Source: Gracilimonas amylolytica
Lineage (GTDB): Bacteria; Bacteroidota; Rhodothermia; Balneolales; Balneolaceae
NCBI RefSeq assembly: GCF_002911695.1
Contig: NZ_PQBS01000037.1
Location: forward strand, 374,146 to 438,145
DNA: 64,000 nt
Direction of reading: 5' to 3'
Part shown: piece after piece, positions 9,699-19,348 of the stretch
Numbering within the stretch: the first letter of the stretch is position 1
Layout: each line of letters opens with the position of its first letter
Notes under the pieces: generated by a model
Told to the model about the DNA's origin: nothing
Database searches by the model: none
The model's input: only the letters and a program-made list of their open reading frames with translations
Made by a program: the position numbers and the translations under genes

Positions 9699-10244
9699 AT
9701 GAAGAAATTAAGCTTACTTATACTTTCTGTATTTATTGCTATTTCAGCAGTTAATACAGCAAAAGCACAACAGGAAACCAAGATCGGATACGTGAATCCC
9801 CAGGCCGTACTTGCCAAAATGCCTGAAATGAGAGCGATCCAGCAGAGACTTCAGAATTTTTCAGATAAAAAACGAGAAGAACTGACTCAAAAGCAGCAGG
9901 AATACCAAACTGCACTGCAGGAGTTTGAGCAAAAGATCGGTGTGATCTCAGAAGAAGCCAGCCAAAGAGAGCAGGATAAACTGATCAAATTGCAGGAAGA
10001 TTTTCAGATTGCTCAGCAAGATATTCAAAGACAAATACAGCAAAGACAACAGGAACTGTTAGGTCCTATGTTCAATCAAATTAGCACAGCTATTAATGCC
10101 GTTGCTGAACAAATGGGGCTAACATATGTTTTGAACACTACAACAAGTAATGGTGATCAGATCATACTGTATGCTTCTCAGGAATTTCAGGAGCGTTATG
10201 ATATTACTGATGCGGTAATGCAGGAACTGGGAGTGTTTGAATAA
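9699..10244 (+). CDS. Skp/OmpH-family periplasmic chaperone, third of three
   Basis: A 181-residue OmpH-family protein. The signal peptide ends at AKAQ, and the mature chain opens with KIGYVNPQAVLAKMPEM. The coiled coil (about 60-130) is very rich in glutamine, with runs such as QQDIQRQIQQRQQ. The closing segment YVLNTTTSNGDQIILYAS resembles that of the second paralogue. It is the last gene of the envelope run and is followed 26 bp later by an intrinsic terminator. Confidence 0.88.
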   Translation: MKKLSLLILSVFIAISAVNTAKAQQETKIGYVNPQAVLAKMPEMRAIQQRLQNFSDKKREELTQKQQEYQTALQEFEQKIGVISEEASQREQDKLIKLQEDFQIAQQDIQRQIQQRQQELLGPMFNQISTAINAVAEQMGLTYVLNTTTSNGDQIILYASQEFQERYDITDAVMQELGVFE

Positions 10245-10269
10245 TTAATTCAACACCTTGAATAATTAT

Positions 10270-10298
10270 AAGGCTACTCTATCTGAGTGGCCTTTTTT
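10270..10298 (+). terminator. Intrinsic terminator after the bamA-skp operon
   Basis: AAGGCTACTC at 10270-10279 pairs with GAGTGGCCTT at 10285-10294 (one G-T pair) around a five-base loop and runs into six Ts. It ends inside the stop codon region of the convergent vWA gene, whose TAA is at 10297-10299. Confidence 0.85.
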
Positions 10299-11409
10299 AT
10301 TTTACGTTCTTTTTGCGATTCTGAATATAGTCCTCAAAGATATAGCCACCCAGATTATCCAATGATGCAAAATAGGCCTTACCTTTATTAGCCTCAGTCA
10401 TTTCTCGCACAAAACTCTGCAAGTAAGGATCTTGCGCGATCATGAAGGTGGTAATGGTTATCTGATCCCGCCGGCACTTTACTGCCTCATCCAATACCTT
10501 ATTCACGATCTTACGGTCCAGCCCAAAGCTGTTCTTGTAAAACTTACCATTCTCTATCATACAGGATGGCTTGCCATCAGTAATCATAAAGATCTGTTTG
10601 TTGGCATATTTCTTTCTTTGAAGAATGTGACGGGCTACTTCCAAGCCCTGTTTGGTATTTGTGTGATAGGGCCCCACTTTCAGGTACGGAAGGTCATCCA
10701 CTGAAATTTGCCAGGCTTTATTTCCAAACGCTACGATATCCAGAGAATCTTTGGCGTAATTATTCATGATCAACTCGGATAATGCCATGGCCACTTTCTT
10801 GGCGGGTGTGATCCTGTCCTCACCATAAAGGATCATAGAGTGACTAAGGTCGATCAGCAAGACTGTGGCTACCGATGTGTAATGATCAGTTTCGTACACC
10901 TCCAGGTCATCTTCCTGCAAGTTGAAGGCGTCAATGGAACTATGATTGAGCATGTTCAGCATAGTACCAACACTGTCAATTTGCCCGATATCATCGCCCT
11001 GAGTCCATTTCCGAGTCTCAGGTTGTCTTTCAAGACCTCTGCCCGTATGCGGCGATTTATGACTGCCCAAACCACCTTTTTCAAGATTCTTGAAGATCTC
11101 TTCTAGTGAACGCTTCCTTAAACTTCGCTCAGTCTTTCGGGTCATTTGGAAACCTTGTCCCTGACCGTCATTATCAATGTAGCCACGTTCCTGCATTTCT
11201 TCGATGAAATCACCCAGCGAATAACCGTCTTCAAACTGATCGGTGATGTTATATTCCTTATCAAGTTCTGTCAGCCAGCTGAGGGCTTGTTTCACATCTC
11301 CGCTTGAAATCGTAAGCAATTGCTGGAACAAATCCCATAATGTGTCGAATGGTGATCTTCCTGAACTTTTTGCAAAACGTTCGTCCCACTCAAAGTATTT
11401 AAAATGCAT
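10297..11409 (-). CDS. von Willebrand factor type A domain protein (COG4867-like)
   Basis: A 370-residue cytoplasmic protein. The N-terminal half is helical and polar with a basic patch near 90-105. The C-terminal half (about 178-350) is a vWA domain with a MIDAS metal site: D187, S189 and S191 in LLIDLSHSM, and a later MITDGKPS block. Related vWA proteins often act with MoxR-type AAA+ ATPases, but no such gene adjoins it here. It is convergent with the skp genes and divergent from RNase HII, with a 97-bp gap. The specific function is unknown. Confidence 0.75.
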   Translation of the reverse strand: MHFKYFEWDERFAKSSGRSPFDTLWDLFQQLLTISSGDVKQALSWLTELDKEYNITDQFEDGYSLGDFIEEMQERGYIDNDGQGQGFQMTRKTERSLRKRSLEEIFKNLEKGGLGSHKSPHTGRGLERQPETRKWTQGDDIGQIDSVGTMLNMLNHSSIDAFNLQEDDLEVYETDHYTSVATVLLIDLSHSMILYGEDRITPAKKVAMALSELIMNNYAKDSLDIVAFGNKAWQISVDDLPYLKVGPYHTNTKQGLEVARHILQRKKYANKQIFMITDGKPSCMIENGKFYKNSFGLDRKIVNKVLDEAVKCRRDQITITTFMIAQDPYLQSFVREMTEANKGKAYFASLDNLGGYIFEDYIQNRKKNVK

Positions 11410-11506
11410 ATCTTTCCTTTTCTATATCAAATACTTCCAATGCTAAATGAGTTCCAATCGGAAGAGTTTTTTAGTGATATCAACATAACTGAATTTAAAT
11501 AATTAA

Positions 11507-12118
11507 ATGAGTGACAGATTAAAATTTGAGCGACAGCTATGGCGGGAGGGATTTGAACGTATCATTGGGCTGGATGAAGTGGGTAGGGGGTGCCTTGCGG
11601 GGCCGGTAGTTGCAGCTGGCGTGGTTTTTAAAAAAGGAACGGATATCCCTGAAATAAGAGACAGTAAAGGGATCGGAGAGAAAGAGCGGATGGAACTGAG
11701 TGAGCGGATCAAGGAAGAAGCTCTTTGTTGGTCGGTGCAGGAGGGTAGCATCGAGGAGATCAATGAGTTGAATATTTTGTGGGCTTCACTCCATACTATG
11801 CAGAAATGTGTGGATGCCATCGATCCCTCACCGGATTATTTGTTGGTGGATGGTAACCGATATCTCACTTCCATGATACCTCATACGTGTTTGGTCAAAG
11901 GAGATGACCGGTCGATGAGTATAGCGGCCGCTTCAATCCTGGCAAAAGTATACCGGGATGATCTTATGAAAAAGCTGCATGATACATATCCTGAATATGG
12001 CTGGGATTCGAATGTAGGATACCCAACGGCACCCCATAAAAAAGCCTTGAAAATACATGGGTACACTGAATATCACAGAACCACTTTTAACCTGGGGACA
12101 GAGAAGATCAGAAAATGA
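11507..12118 (+). CDS. rnhB: Ribonuclease HII
   Basis: This enzyme nicks RNA in RNA/DNA hybrids and removes misincorporated ribonucleotides. The signature IIGLDEVGRGCLAGPVVAA carries the metal ligands D23 and E24. YLLVDGNRY supplies a further acidic residue, and the SIAAASILAKVYRD and GYPTAPHKKAL blocks are typical. Its 203-residue length is normal. It stands alone on the plus strand and converges on rodA with only 14 bp between the two stop codons. Confidence 0.95.
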   Translation: MSDRLKFERQLWREGFERIIGLDEVGRGCLAGPVVAAGVVFKKGTDIPEIRDSKGIGEKERMELSERIKEEALCWSVQEGSIEEINELNILWASLHTMQKCVDAIDPSPDYLLVDGNRYLTSMIPHTCLVKGDDRSMSIAAASILAKVYRDDLMKKLHDTYPEYGWDSNVGYPTAPHKKALKIHGYTEYHRTTFNLGTEKIRK

Positions 12119-12132
12119 TCATTCAGGCAAAG

Positions 12133-13383
12133 CTAACGATAGATACTGAATTCCCGTTTATGGAAGTCCATGTTCAGGCAAATAGCCAGCATGATAGTAT
12201 TGGTTAAAAATGCGGACCCACCATAACTGATGAAGGGAAGCGGCAAGCCAATGACCGGTAATAGAGCAGAAGCACTTCCAACATTTATAAAAAAGTGAAT
12301 AAAATAGACAGAGGTAAAGCTGACCGTTACCAACTGAGCAAACGGATGTTTGTGATTGCCGGCCATGTTTAACAGCCTGATAAATAAAAATATAAAGGTC
12401 ATTATGACTATGGTTGAACCGATAAAGCCAAACTCTTCACCGATCACACAAAAGATAAAATCGGTCCACTGCTCCGGCAGAAATTTAAGCTGGGTCTGAG
12501 TGCCTTCCAGAAACCCTTTTCCGGTAAGTCCGCCCGACCCAATGGCTGTTTTAGCTTGTATCACATTCCACCCGGCACCGGTTGGATCATAATTTGGATT
12601 CGTGAATGCTGCAATACGAGCTATCTGATGAGGTTGTAGAAGCTGATTCATGGCTACCTGAACACCCGACACCGTTAGGAAACCGGTCACAAATGATGTG
12701 ACCGTTAACCAGACCCTGCGTTGTATAAAGAATATGAGAGCCGTCAGAAGTATGGCAGCTACCAACCCATAGTACCACTCAATAACCGCAAGATAAGCGA
12801 TGACGGCCGGTGATATAATGAACAAGGAAACCCCATATGGCAAACCCGACCAAAACAACATGACGGGAATAAGTGACAGGAATATCAGGGCAGTTCCCAG
12901 ATCATTTTGCATAAACACCAGGCTTGCAGGGATCAAAATAATAACTACTGCTGTGAGAGCATATCGAACGTTCTCAGCGGAGATATCACGACGACTGGTG
13001 AGGTAGTTTGCCGCAGCTAAAATGGTGGCAATCTTCATCAACTCACTGGGCTGTAAGTTAGCAGGACCGATCCTGAGCCAGCTTTTTGCCCCGTTAATTT
13101 CTGTTCCAAACATCAGTGTGAGGATCATCAATATGATCCCAACCCCATAAGCGAGATAAGACAACTGTATGAAGGCCCGTGGGGAGATGAACTGAATAGA
13201 GATAAGGGCAAATAAAGAAACGATCACCCAAACCACTTGCTTGAAGAAGTTATCTTGAATGTACTCAGCAAGAAATTGAGAAACGGGTCCCTGAGTGGCA
13301 CTGTATATAGCGATCAGTCCAATTACAGCCAGGATCATCCAGGTAAAAAATACCGACCAGCTAAATTCTCTTACATTATTCAT
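12133..13383 (-). CDS. rodA: Rod-shape-determining protein RodA (SEDS glycosyltransferase)
   Basis: A SEDS-family peptidoglycan polymerase that works with PBP2 during cell elongation. The protein has about ten membrane helices. It contains family landmarks such as GAKSWLRIGPANLQPSELMK, FMQNDLGTALIFL, LPEQWTDFIFCVIGEEFG and the C-terminal GLPLPFISYGGS. At 416 residues it is slightly longer than E. coli RodA. Its start overlaps the end of the PBP2 gene by 8 bp, so it is the last gene of the mreBCD-mrdA-rodA unit. Confidence 0.95.
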   Translation of the reverse strand: MNNVREFSWSVFFTWMILAVIGLIAIYSATQGPVSQFLAEYIQDNFFKQVVWVIVSLFALISIQFISPRAFIQLSYLAYGVGIILMILTLMFGTEINGAKSWLRIGPANLQPSELMKIATILAAANYLTSRRDISAENVRYALTAVVIILIPASLVFMQNDLGTALIFLSLIPVMLFWSGLPYGVSLFIISPAVIAYLAVIEWYYGLVAAILLTALIFFIQRRVWLTVTSFVTGFLTVSGVQVAMNQLLQPHQIARIAAFTNPNYDPTGAGWNVIQAKTAIGSGGLTGKGFLEGTQTQLKFLPEQWTDFIFCVIGEEFGFIGSTIVIMTFIFLFIRLLNMAGNHKHPFAQLVTVSFTSVYFIHFFINVGSASALLPVIGLPLPFISYGGSAFLTNTIMLAICLNMDFHKREFSIYR

Positions 13384-15217
13384 TGTCTATCAACTCCGAA
13401 TCCGTTGGTCGAGATACAAAATTCAACACGTAGTTATATACATAATTTCTTGATATCTCACCTTCAATATATTTTTCGATCAGCACGGCTGCCACCGGGG
13501 CGGCTGATATGGATCCATAACCTCCATTTTCAATGAGAACACTGACTACGATCTGAGGGTCATCATAGGGAGCAAAGGAGGTAAACCACCCATGATCCCT
13601 TCCATGAGGATTCTGTGCGGTTCCTGTTTTACCGGCAGTAGGAACTTCAGGATTATTGGTGTAATAGCGGCTGGGACCTTCTGAAACCACTTTTCTCATC
13701 CCTGCTTTGATTACTCCAAGGTTTTCGTCTGTGATCCATCCAACCTGATGCAGTTCAGGATTTTTTTCAACGACCCTGCCGCTTGGCATGCGGGATGCCT
13801 TAACGATATGAGGTTTGACTCTGTAACCACCGTTTGCGATTACGCTCGTCATTTGGGCTACCTGAAGGGGAGAAAGTGACAGTAGTCCCTGTCCGATTCC
13901 CATGCTCATAATATCTCCAACTCCCCACCGGTTTTCCCCAAACACCCGGTTCAGGTAGGTACTGTCCGGCACGATGCCATTTGAGGCATAGGGTAGATCG
14001 ATTGGATTTGAGACACCGACGCCGAGGTCCTTCACCAGGCTACTCCATTCATTGAGGTATCCATTGGTTGCGATCTGATCCATTAATGAGAAAAAGAAGG
14101 TGTTACTTGAATTTGCAATGGCCTTTTCAAGGTTATAGTCCCCGATAGGGGCGGTATCACGGTATGGCCGACCTCTCATGTAGGCTCCACTATTATAGAC
14201 CGTTGTGGTTGAGTCTATGAATCCAAGATGCAGGCCAATAAGTCCCATGATAGGCTTAAAGGTTGAACCGGGAGGCTGCCTGCCCGAAATAGCTCTGTTG
14301 TATAACGGTGTCAGCGTATCGGCATTGATAGCCTGCCAGTAATCGGTATCCAGTCTTCCGGCTAGTTTTTGCAGGTCATAATCCGGTGCACTTACCATGG
14401 CCAGAATTCCCCCGGTCTTTGGATCCATAGCCACCAAAGCTCCTTTTTTTCCTTCCATGAGTTCCTCAGCCAGAACCTGCAGTTCAGTATCGATGGTAGT
14501 GTAGATATCGGTTCCCTGAACCGGAGGCTGAGACAGAGTCGTGTCTTCAAAATTTGAAATGGCCTGCCCCAACGCATTTACACGGAGATACTTGACCCCG
14601 TCATCACCTCTCAACGTATCCTCATAGATCATCTCGAGGCCACTTTTGCCGACCTTATCTCCAAGTTTGAGGCGGTCAGAATTCTGGTACTCTGCCTCAC
14701 TTGCTTCCCGAAGGTATCCAAATAGATGCGAACCGTTTATATCTGTCGGGTAATGTCGCTTACTTTCGATCTGATGGCCAATACCCGGCAATTGCCAGAG
14801 GTTTTCCTGAATGGCAGAAAACCGATCAAAATCGATCTCTGTGATGAGCCTGGAGGTTCTGTACCACGAATATCGCTGCGCTTCCTGAACCCTGGCTGTC
14901 AGCAGAGAATCGGATACATTCAGGATATCAGCAAGAAGAGGTAGTTTATCATTATCAAAAAGGGAAGGGGTGATCGTGATGGAGTATATGGGTTCATTAT
15001 CTACAATAAGCCTTCCATCTCTATCATATATCAAACCCCTGGCGGCATCCACATATTCCTGCCTGACCGAATTCTCCTGCCCAAGGGCTGCATAAACATC
15101 ATATTCAATGATCTGCAGATAGAACACCCGTCCCAATACGACCAGCATCATGCCGATCATAATGACCTGCAGGGCACGGATGGACGTCCTTGTTCTATTT
15201 GATTGAGATATTGACAT
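13376..15217 (-). CDS. mrdA: Penicillin-binding protein 2 (elongation transpeptidase)
   Basis: A class B PBP that cross-links peptidoglycan in the elongasome. One N-terminal membrane helix (about 14-36) is followed by the dimerisation/pedestal domain, including RGLIYDRDGRLIVDN, and the transpeptidase domain. The three active-site motifs are present: STFK with nucleophile S318 and K321, SSN in IANSSNTFF, and KTGT in TAGKTGTAQ. The length of 613 residues fits PBP2 and not PBP3, and the rodA/mreD neighbours confirm it. Confidence 0.95.
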   Translation of the reverse strand: MSISQSNRTRTSIRALQVIMIGMMLVVLGRVFYLQIIEYDVYAALGQENSVRQEYVDAARGLIYDRDGRLIVDNEPIYSITITPSLFDNDKLPLLADILNVSDSLLTARVQEAQRYSWYRTSRLITEIDFDRFSAIQENLWQLPGIGHQIESKRHYPTDINGSHLFGYLREASEAEYQNSDRLKLGDKVGKSGLEMIYEDTLRGDDGVKYLRVNALGQAISNFEDTTLSQPPVQGTDIYTTIDTELQVLAEELMEGKKGALVAMDPKTGGILAMVSAPDYDLQKLAGRLDTDYWQAINADTLTPLYNRAISGRQPPGSTFKPIMGLIGLHLGFIDSTTTVYNSGAYMRGRPYRDTAPIGDYNLEKAIANSSNTFFFSLMDQIATNGYLNEWSSLVKDLGVGVSNPIDLPYASNGIVPDSTYLNRVFGENRWGVGDIMSMGIGQGLLSLSPLQVAQMTSVIANGGYRVKPHIVKASRMPSGRVVEKNPELHQVGWITDENLGVIKAGMRKVVSEGPSRYYTNNPEVPTAGKTGTAQNPHGRDHGWFTSFAPYDDPQIVVSVLIENGGYGSISAAPVAAVLIEKYIEGEISRNYVYNYVLNFVSRPTDSELIDNE

Positions 15218-15224
15218 CAGTCAG

Positions 15225-15695
15225 TTAGTTACCTTTGAAAATGAATAGCATGGCTCCCAGTGTTGCGGTATATAAACTACTGAGGAGAAGGAAAATTATG
15301 GGTGAAATGCCTGAGCTGTAGGCTTCAATAAAACTGCTTAAACCCAGGAAGACAAGGTTGTGTAAACCTGCAGTCACAAGGATCACTATAAAGACTTGCC
15401 ACACCAACAGACGACTCTCCCTTTGCCGGTTAAGAAAATTGTAGGCAAAGAACATCAAAAGGATCTTGGAAAACATATTGAGTCCCCAAAAATCAAATAA
15501 TGCATCCTGAAAGAAGGCAAGCACGGCTGTGATGATCACAATTTGAAGGCGTTCATATTTCATGGAAAGCCATAGCAGGTAGATCAGCAATGGATCGGGG
15601 GTTGCTCCAAAAAAGCTCAGATGTTGAAAAATAAGAACTTCAACGATCACAAAGCTTAAACCAACTAAAAGATCTTTTATGGTCTCTTTATTCAT
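15225..15695 (-). CDS. mreD: Rod-shape-determining protein MreD
   Basis: A 156-residue integral membrane protein with about five hydrophobic helices, the usual size and topology of MreD, which links the MreB filament to the peptidoglycan synthases. Sequence conservation in this family is weak, so the call rests on topology and on position between mreC and the PBP2 gene. Its start overlaps the mreC stop by 4 bp, indicating translational coupling. The conserved-looking segment DALFDFWGLNMFSK is typical of Bacteroidota-type MreD. Confidence 0.88.
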   Translation of the reverse strand: MNKETIKDLLVGLSFVIVEVLIFQHLSFFGATPDPLLIYLLWLSMKYERLQIVIITAVLAFFQDALFDFWGLNMFSKILLMFFAYNFLNRQRESRLLVWQVFIVILVTAGLHNLVFLGLSSFIEAYSSGISPIIFLLLSSLYTATLGAMLFIFKGN

Positions 15696-16534
15696 TCAAA
15701 CAGTTGATTATACATTTCCTGCAAAACTTTGATGCTGGAATCGGGTTCAAATTTAATAATAAAACCCTGTGCCACATCAGTCAGGCTCGCATAGGGCTCC
15801 AGGTAGATCCGTTGCGTCTGCTGTCCCTGTTCCGGCTCCGTTCTGATAACCCGGCCAATTGGAATACCCGGTGGAAATTGATTGCTGCTGCCCGAAGTTT
15901 CGATCACATACCCTGAATCAACCGGAATTGTTTTGGGGACAAATTCCATGATCAGGTCACCAAAGGGTTCGCGGGTCCAGCTAACAATACCGTTGGCCTG
16001 ATTTTCCTGAATGCGGGCACTCACCCGAAACAGTGAATTATAGTAGGGCATCACCTGAGAATAGTTGGAACCGGCCAGAACGATCTTCCCAAGCAGTCCA
16101 TCGGATGTAACCAGGGGCATGCCTTCTTTCAGACCATCATCAGTACCGGCATCTACCGTCAGTATATTGTTGAACCCATTCAATTGTTTACTGACAATCA
16201 GAACCGGTTGTAGATCAAAATCGCTGCGGTATTGATAACCAAGTAAATTCCGTAGCTCTTCATTTTCCTGTTGAATAGCACGCAGGCGACTTAACTCATC
16301 CTGTAGCAGGATATTCTGCCGCTGTAAGTAGGTATTGGTATTCAGAGCCTGTCGGTAGATCCGGATATTGGCCAGGGGCTCTTCAAGTAAACTTAATGAT
16401 GTCACCGAAACGGTACGCAGCGTATCTATACCACCCTGATGTCTGCTGATTGCCAGTGCAAAGGCGAAGATCAGGAGCAGGGCAGTTATTATGTAATCCT
16501 TGGCATCACTTAGTTTTAACGATCTAAGTCGCAT
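15692..16534 (-). CDS. mreC: Rod-shape-determining protein MreC
   Basis: A periplasmic scaffold protein anchored by one N-terminal helix (about residues 13-32). It is followed by a coiled coil (about 60-98, with NTYLQRQNILLQDELSRL) and the two beta-barrel domains of the MreC fold (VDAGTDDGLKEGMPLVTSDGLLGKI and the later VIETSGSSNQFPPGIPIGRV region, in pieces). Its length of 280 residues is normal. It lies 14 bp downstream of mreB and overlaps mreD by 4 bp. Confidence 0.93.
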   Translation of the reverse strand: MRLRSLKLSDAKDYIITALLLIFAFALAISRHQGGIDTLRTVSVTSLSLLEEPLANIRIYRQALNTNTYLQRQNILLQDELSRLRAIQQENEELRNLLGYQYRSDFDLQPVLIVSKQLNGFNNILTVDAGTDDGLKEGMPLVTSDGLLGKIVLAGSNYSQVMPYYNSLFRVSARIQENQANGIVSWTREPFGDLIMEFVPKTIPVDSGYVIETSGSSNQFPPGIPIGRVIRTEPEQGQQTQRIYLEPYASLTDVAQGFIIKFEPDSSIKVLQEMYNQLFE

Positions 16535-16548
16535 TCATTATGGGGATG

Positions 16549-17616
16549 TTATGAAATTACCGGGCGGTAATATTCAAGATTTTCAAGTATGGCACCGGTC
16601 CCTCGTACAACGGCAGTAAGAGGATCTTCGGCAATATGAACAGGAAGATCGGTAGTCTCCATGATCAGTTTATCCAGATTTTTAAGCAAAGCACCGCCAC
16701 CGGTCAGCATAATACCTCTGTCAAGGATATCAGCGGATAGTTCAGGAGGGGTTTGCTCAAGTGATTTGGTGATCGATTCCACAATAGTATTCACAGATTC
16801 TGCGATGGCTTCCCTTGCATCCTTTGAAGTAATGTGTCGGGTTCTTGGAACGCCATTCACCAGGTCACGACCTTTGGTGATCATCTCAAGTTCTTCATCA
16901 AGTGGAGCCGCTGAACCAATATCACATTTAATTTTCTCAGCGGTTCGCTCACCGATCAGCAGGTTATGGTTTCGTCTGAAATAGTTAATGATATCATCAT
17001 TCAGTTCATCTCCACCTAAACGTACCGATTGTGCATAAACCACACCTGAGAGTGCAATAACAGCGATCTCAGTGGTCCCGCCTCCAATATCAACGATCAT
17101 ACTTCCCACCGGCTCGTGTACATCAAGACCAATTCCGATAGCGGCAGCCATGGGTTCGTCCACCAGGTAGACTTCCTTGGCTCCGGCGTGCTCAGCACTG
17201 TCACGTACGGCGCGGCGTTCAACTTCGGTGATCCCGCTTGGCACACAAATTACCATTTGGCGGGTGGTTGAGTACCATTTCATTTTCACCTTTTTGATCA
17301 TCCCGCGGATCATCTGCTCGGCCACTTCAAAATCAGCGATCACACCATCTCTCAAAGGACGTACGGTACGTATTTTACTGTGCGTTTTCTCGTGCATCAA
17401 CCGGGCTTCATGGCCGGTGGCAACCGGAACATTCTGCTGATTCAGTGCAACGATAGATGGTTCGTTTAAAACGATACCTTCACCTCTTGAATAGATCAGG
17501 GTATTGGCAGTCCCAAGATCCATGGCGATATCTGTATAAAGAAAATCGAAGAAACCTTTTTTCTGAGGTTGTTTTTTACTGTTTTCTGAAGTGTTTACTT
17601 CGCGGGAATCTGACAT
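16549..17616 (-). CDS. mreB: Rod-shape-determining protein MreB (actin homologue)
   Basis: A bacterial actin that organises lateral wall synthesis. The ATPase motifs are clear: DLGTANTLIY (phosphate 1), VDIGGGTTEIAVIA (phosphate 2) and the C-terminal MLTGGGALLKNLD adenosine motif. An N-terminal tail of about 25 polar residues (rich in S, N, K and Q) precedes the core and is longer than in E. coli. It heads the mreB-mreC-mreD-mrdA-rodA unit. The promoter should lie in 17617-17754, an AT-rich stretch. Confidence 0.96.
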   Translation of the reverse strand: MSDSREVNTSENSKKQPQKKGFFDFLYTDIAMDLGTANTLIYSRGEGIVLNEPSIVALNQQNVPVATGHEARLMHEKTHSKIRTVRPLRDGVIADFEVAEQMIRGMIKKVKMKWYSTTRQMVICVPSGITEVERRAVRDSAEHAGAKEVYLVDEPMAAAIGIGLDVHEPVGSMIVDIGGGTTEIAVIALSGVVYAQSVRLGGDELNDDIINYFRRNHNLLIGERTAEKIKCDIGSAAPLDEELEMITKGRDLVNGVPRTRHITSKDAREAIAESVNTIVESITKSLEQTPPELSADILDRGIMLTGGGALLKNLDKLIMETTDLPVHIAEDPLTAVVRGTGAILENLEYYRPVIS

Positions 17617-17754
17617 TTTTGACCGTTAAGATATTTGTGCGTTGGGATAATAGATGAAAAAGAAAATACAATAATGAATGTGTATTTGCGAATGTATAAA
17701 AACCTAAAATTCAGAAATTTTCAAATTGATCGAATGTTATCTGATTTTGCTAAC

Positions 17755-19329
17755 TCAATGCCTGAAATGACGTTTACCGGTTAGCACCATAGCCATATCA
17801 AATTCGTTGGCTTTGGCGATCACTTCCTCATCCCTGATACTGCCTCCGGGCTGAATGACTGCAGTCGCTCCGGCTTTGGCAGCGGCTTCAACACCGTCTG
17901 CAAAGGGGAAAAAAGCATCGGAAGCGATAGCCGATCCCGACAGGCTCAATCCTTCCTTTGCGGCTTTTGCCACTGCGATCTCTGACGAATCAACACGACT
18001 CGTTTGCCCTGAACCTATGCCTAATGTTCGCCCATCTTTGGCATATACAATAGCATTCGATTTAATGTGACGAACCACTTTCCAGGAAAATAATAGATCT
18101 TTCATCTCCTGCTCCGTTGGTTTTCTGTTGGTAACCACCTCAAACTCTTTGGGATCGGCCGGCAACAGATCTGCCTGTTGATGCAGTAAACCTCCAAATA
18201 TGGATCTGAAAGACGAGCCTTGTACTTCACTAACCGACATTTTGATCCGAATTAATCGGCGATTTTTTTTCTGCGTCAGAAGTTCGAGCGATTCCTCACT
18301 GAAGGATGGAGCAATAATGATCTCTGTGAAGATCTCGTCGATAGCTTTAGCGGTATCCAGGTCCAGTTCCTGATTCACCACTACAATGCCACCAAATGGG
18401 GAAACACGATCGGTACTGAACGCTTTTTCGTAAGCTGATCTCAGCGATTCACCAACCCCGACTCCGGATGGGATCGTATGTTTGATGATGGCACAAGCCT
18501 TTTCCTCATCCGTGAAATCAGAGATTATATTCAGAGCAGAATCGACATCCAGATAGTTGTTGTAACTGAGCTGTTTTCCGTGAAAACAGTCAATGAATGA
18601 GTCCTGATCTCCATAAACGGCAGCTTTTTGGTGGGGATTTTCCCCGTACCTCAGCTCCTGAGAAAGCGGCAGTGAGATATTAATTTGTTTGGCCGGTTCC
18701 TCGTCGATCAGGTCTGTAAAATAGTTGGTGATTGCCGCGTCGTAATCTGCCGTGTGGGCAAAGGCATCCTTTGCCAGTTTTCTTCGGCTTTCAATGGAGA
18801 TCGCCATTTTCTCCTCCAGTTCTTCTGTAAAACCGGCATACTGTGATGGCGAGCTTAAAATGGCAACGTGTGCAAAATTCTTGGCCGCCGCTCTTATCAT
18901 GGTTGGGCCGCCAATGTCAATGAATTCTGTAGCTTCGGCTTCAGTTACTTCCGGTTCAGCCACTTTATCTTTAAAAGGGTACAGATTAACTACCACAAGT
19001 TCTATGGGGGTGATACCCAGTTTATCGATCTCCTCAACGTCAGGCTTGTGGGATGTGCGCGCCAGAATTCCACCGTGCATCATAGGGTGCAGGGTTTTAA
19101 CACGACCATCCAGGCATTCTTCGAATCCTGTGATCTCAGACACATCCTTTACCGGAATTCCCTCTGCTTTGATGACCTTCGCGGTTCCTCCGGTTGAAAT
19201 GATCTCCACACCGGATGCATGCAAAACTTTTGCCAGTTTTGGCAGACCTGTTTTATCTGAAACCGAGATGAGGGCACGTTTTATGGTAAGAGGAGTGGTT
19301 GGGAGGGAAGAAAGAGGCTTGAGTGACAC
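17755..19329 (-). CDS. purH: Bifunctional AICAR transformylase / IMP cyclohydrolase
   Basis: This protein carries out the last two steps of IMP synthesis. The N-terminal MGS-like cyclohydrolase domain (about 15-200) shows RALISVSDKTGL, ISTGGTAK and the DGRVKTLHPMMHGGIL block. The C-terminal transformylase domain shows LRYGENPHQKAA, IIKHTIPSGVGVG and the final FPFADGVEAAAKAGATAV and GGSIRDEEVI segments. Its 524 residues are normal. It is followed in the genome-opposite direction by purN, whose stop lies 19 bp upstream of this start, so purN-purH are probably one unit. Confidence 0.96.
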   Translation of the reverse strand: MSLKPLSSLPTTPLTIKRALISVSDKTGLPKLAKVLHASGVEIISTGGTAKVIKAEGIPVKDVSEITGFEECLDGRVKTLHPMMHGGILARTSHKPDVEEIDKLGITPIELVVVNLYPFKDKVAEPEVTEAEATEFIDIGGPTMIRAAAKNFAHVAILSSPSQYAGFTEELEEKMAISIESRRKLAKDAFAHTADYDAAITNYFTDLIDEEPAKQINISLPLSQELRYGENPHQKAAVYGDQDSFIDCFHGKQLSYNNYLDVDSALNIISDFTDEEKACAIIKHTIPSGVGVGESLRSAYEKAFSTDRVSPFGGIVVVNQELDLDTAKAIDEIFTEIIIAPSFSEESLELLTQKKNRRLIRIKMSVSEVQGSSFRSIFGGLLHQQADLLPADPKEFEVVTNRKPTEQEMKDLLFSWKVVRHIKSNAIVYAKDGRTLGIGSGQTSRVDSSEIAVAKAAKEGLSLSGSAIASDAFFPFADGVEAAAKAGATAVIQPGGSIRDEEVIAKANEFDMAMVLTGKRHFRH

Positions 19330-19348
19330 GGGTATATTGTATTTCAGG

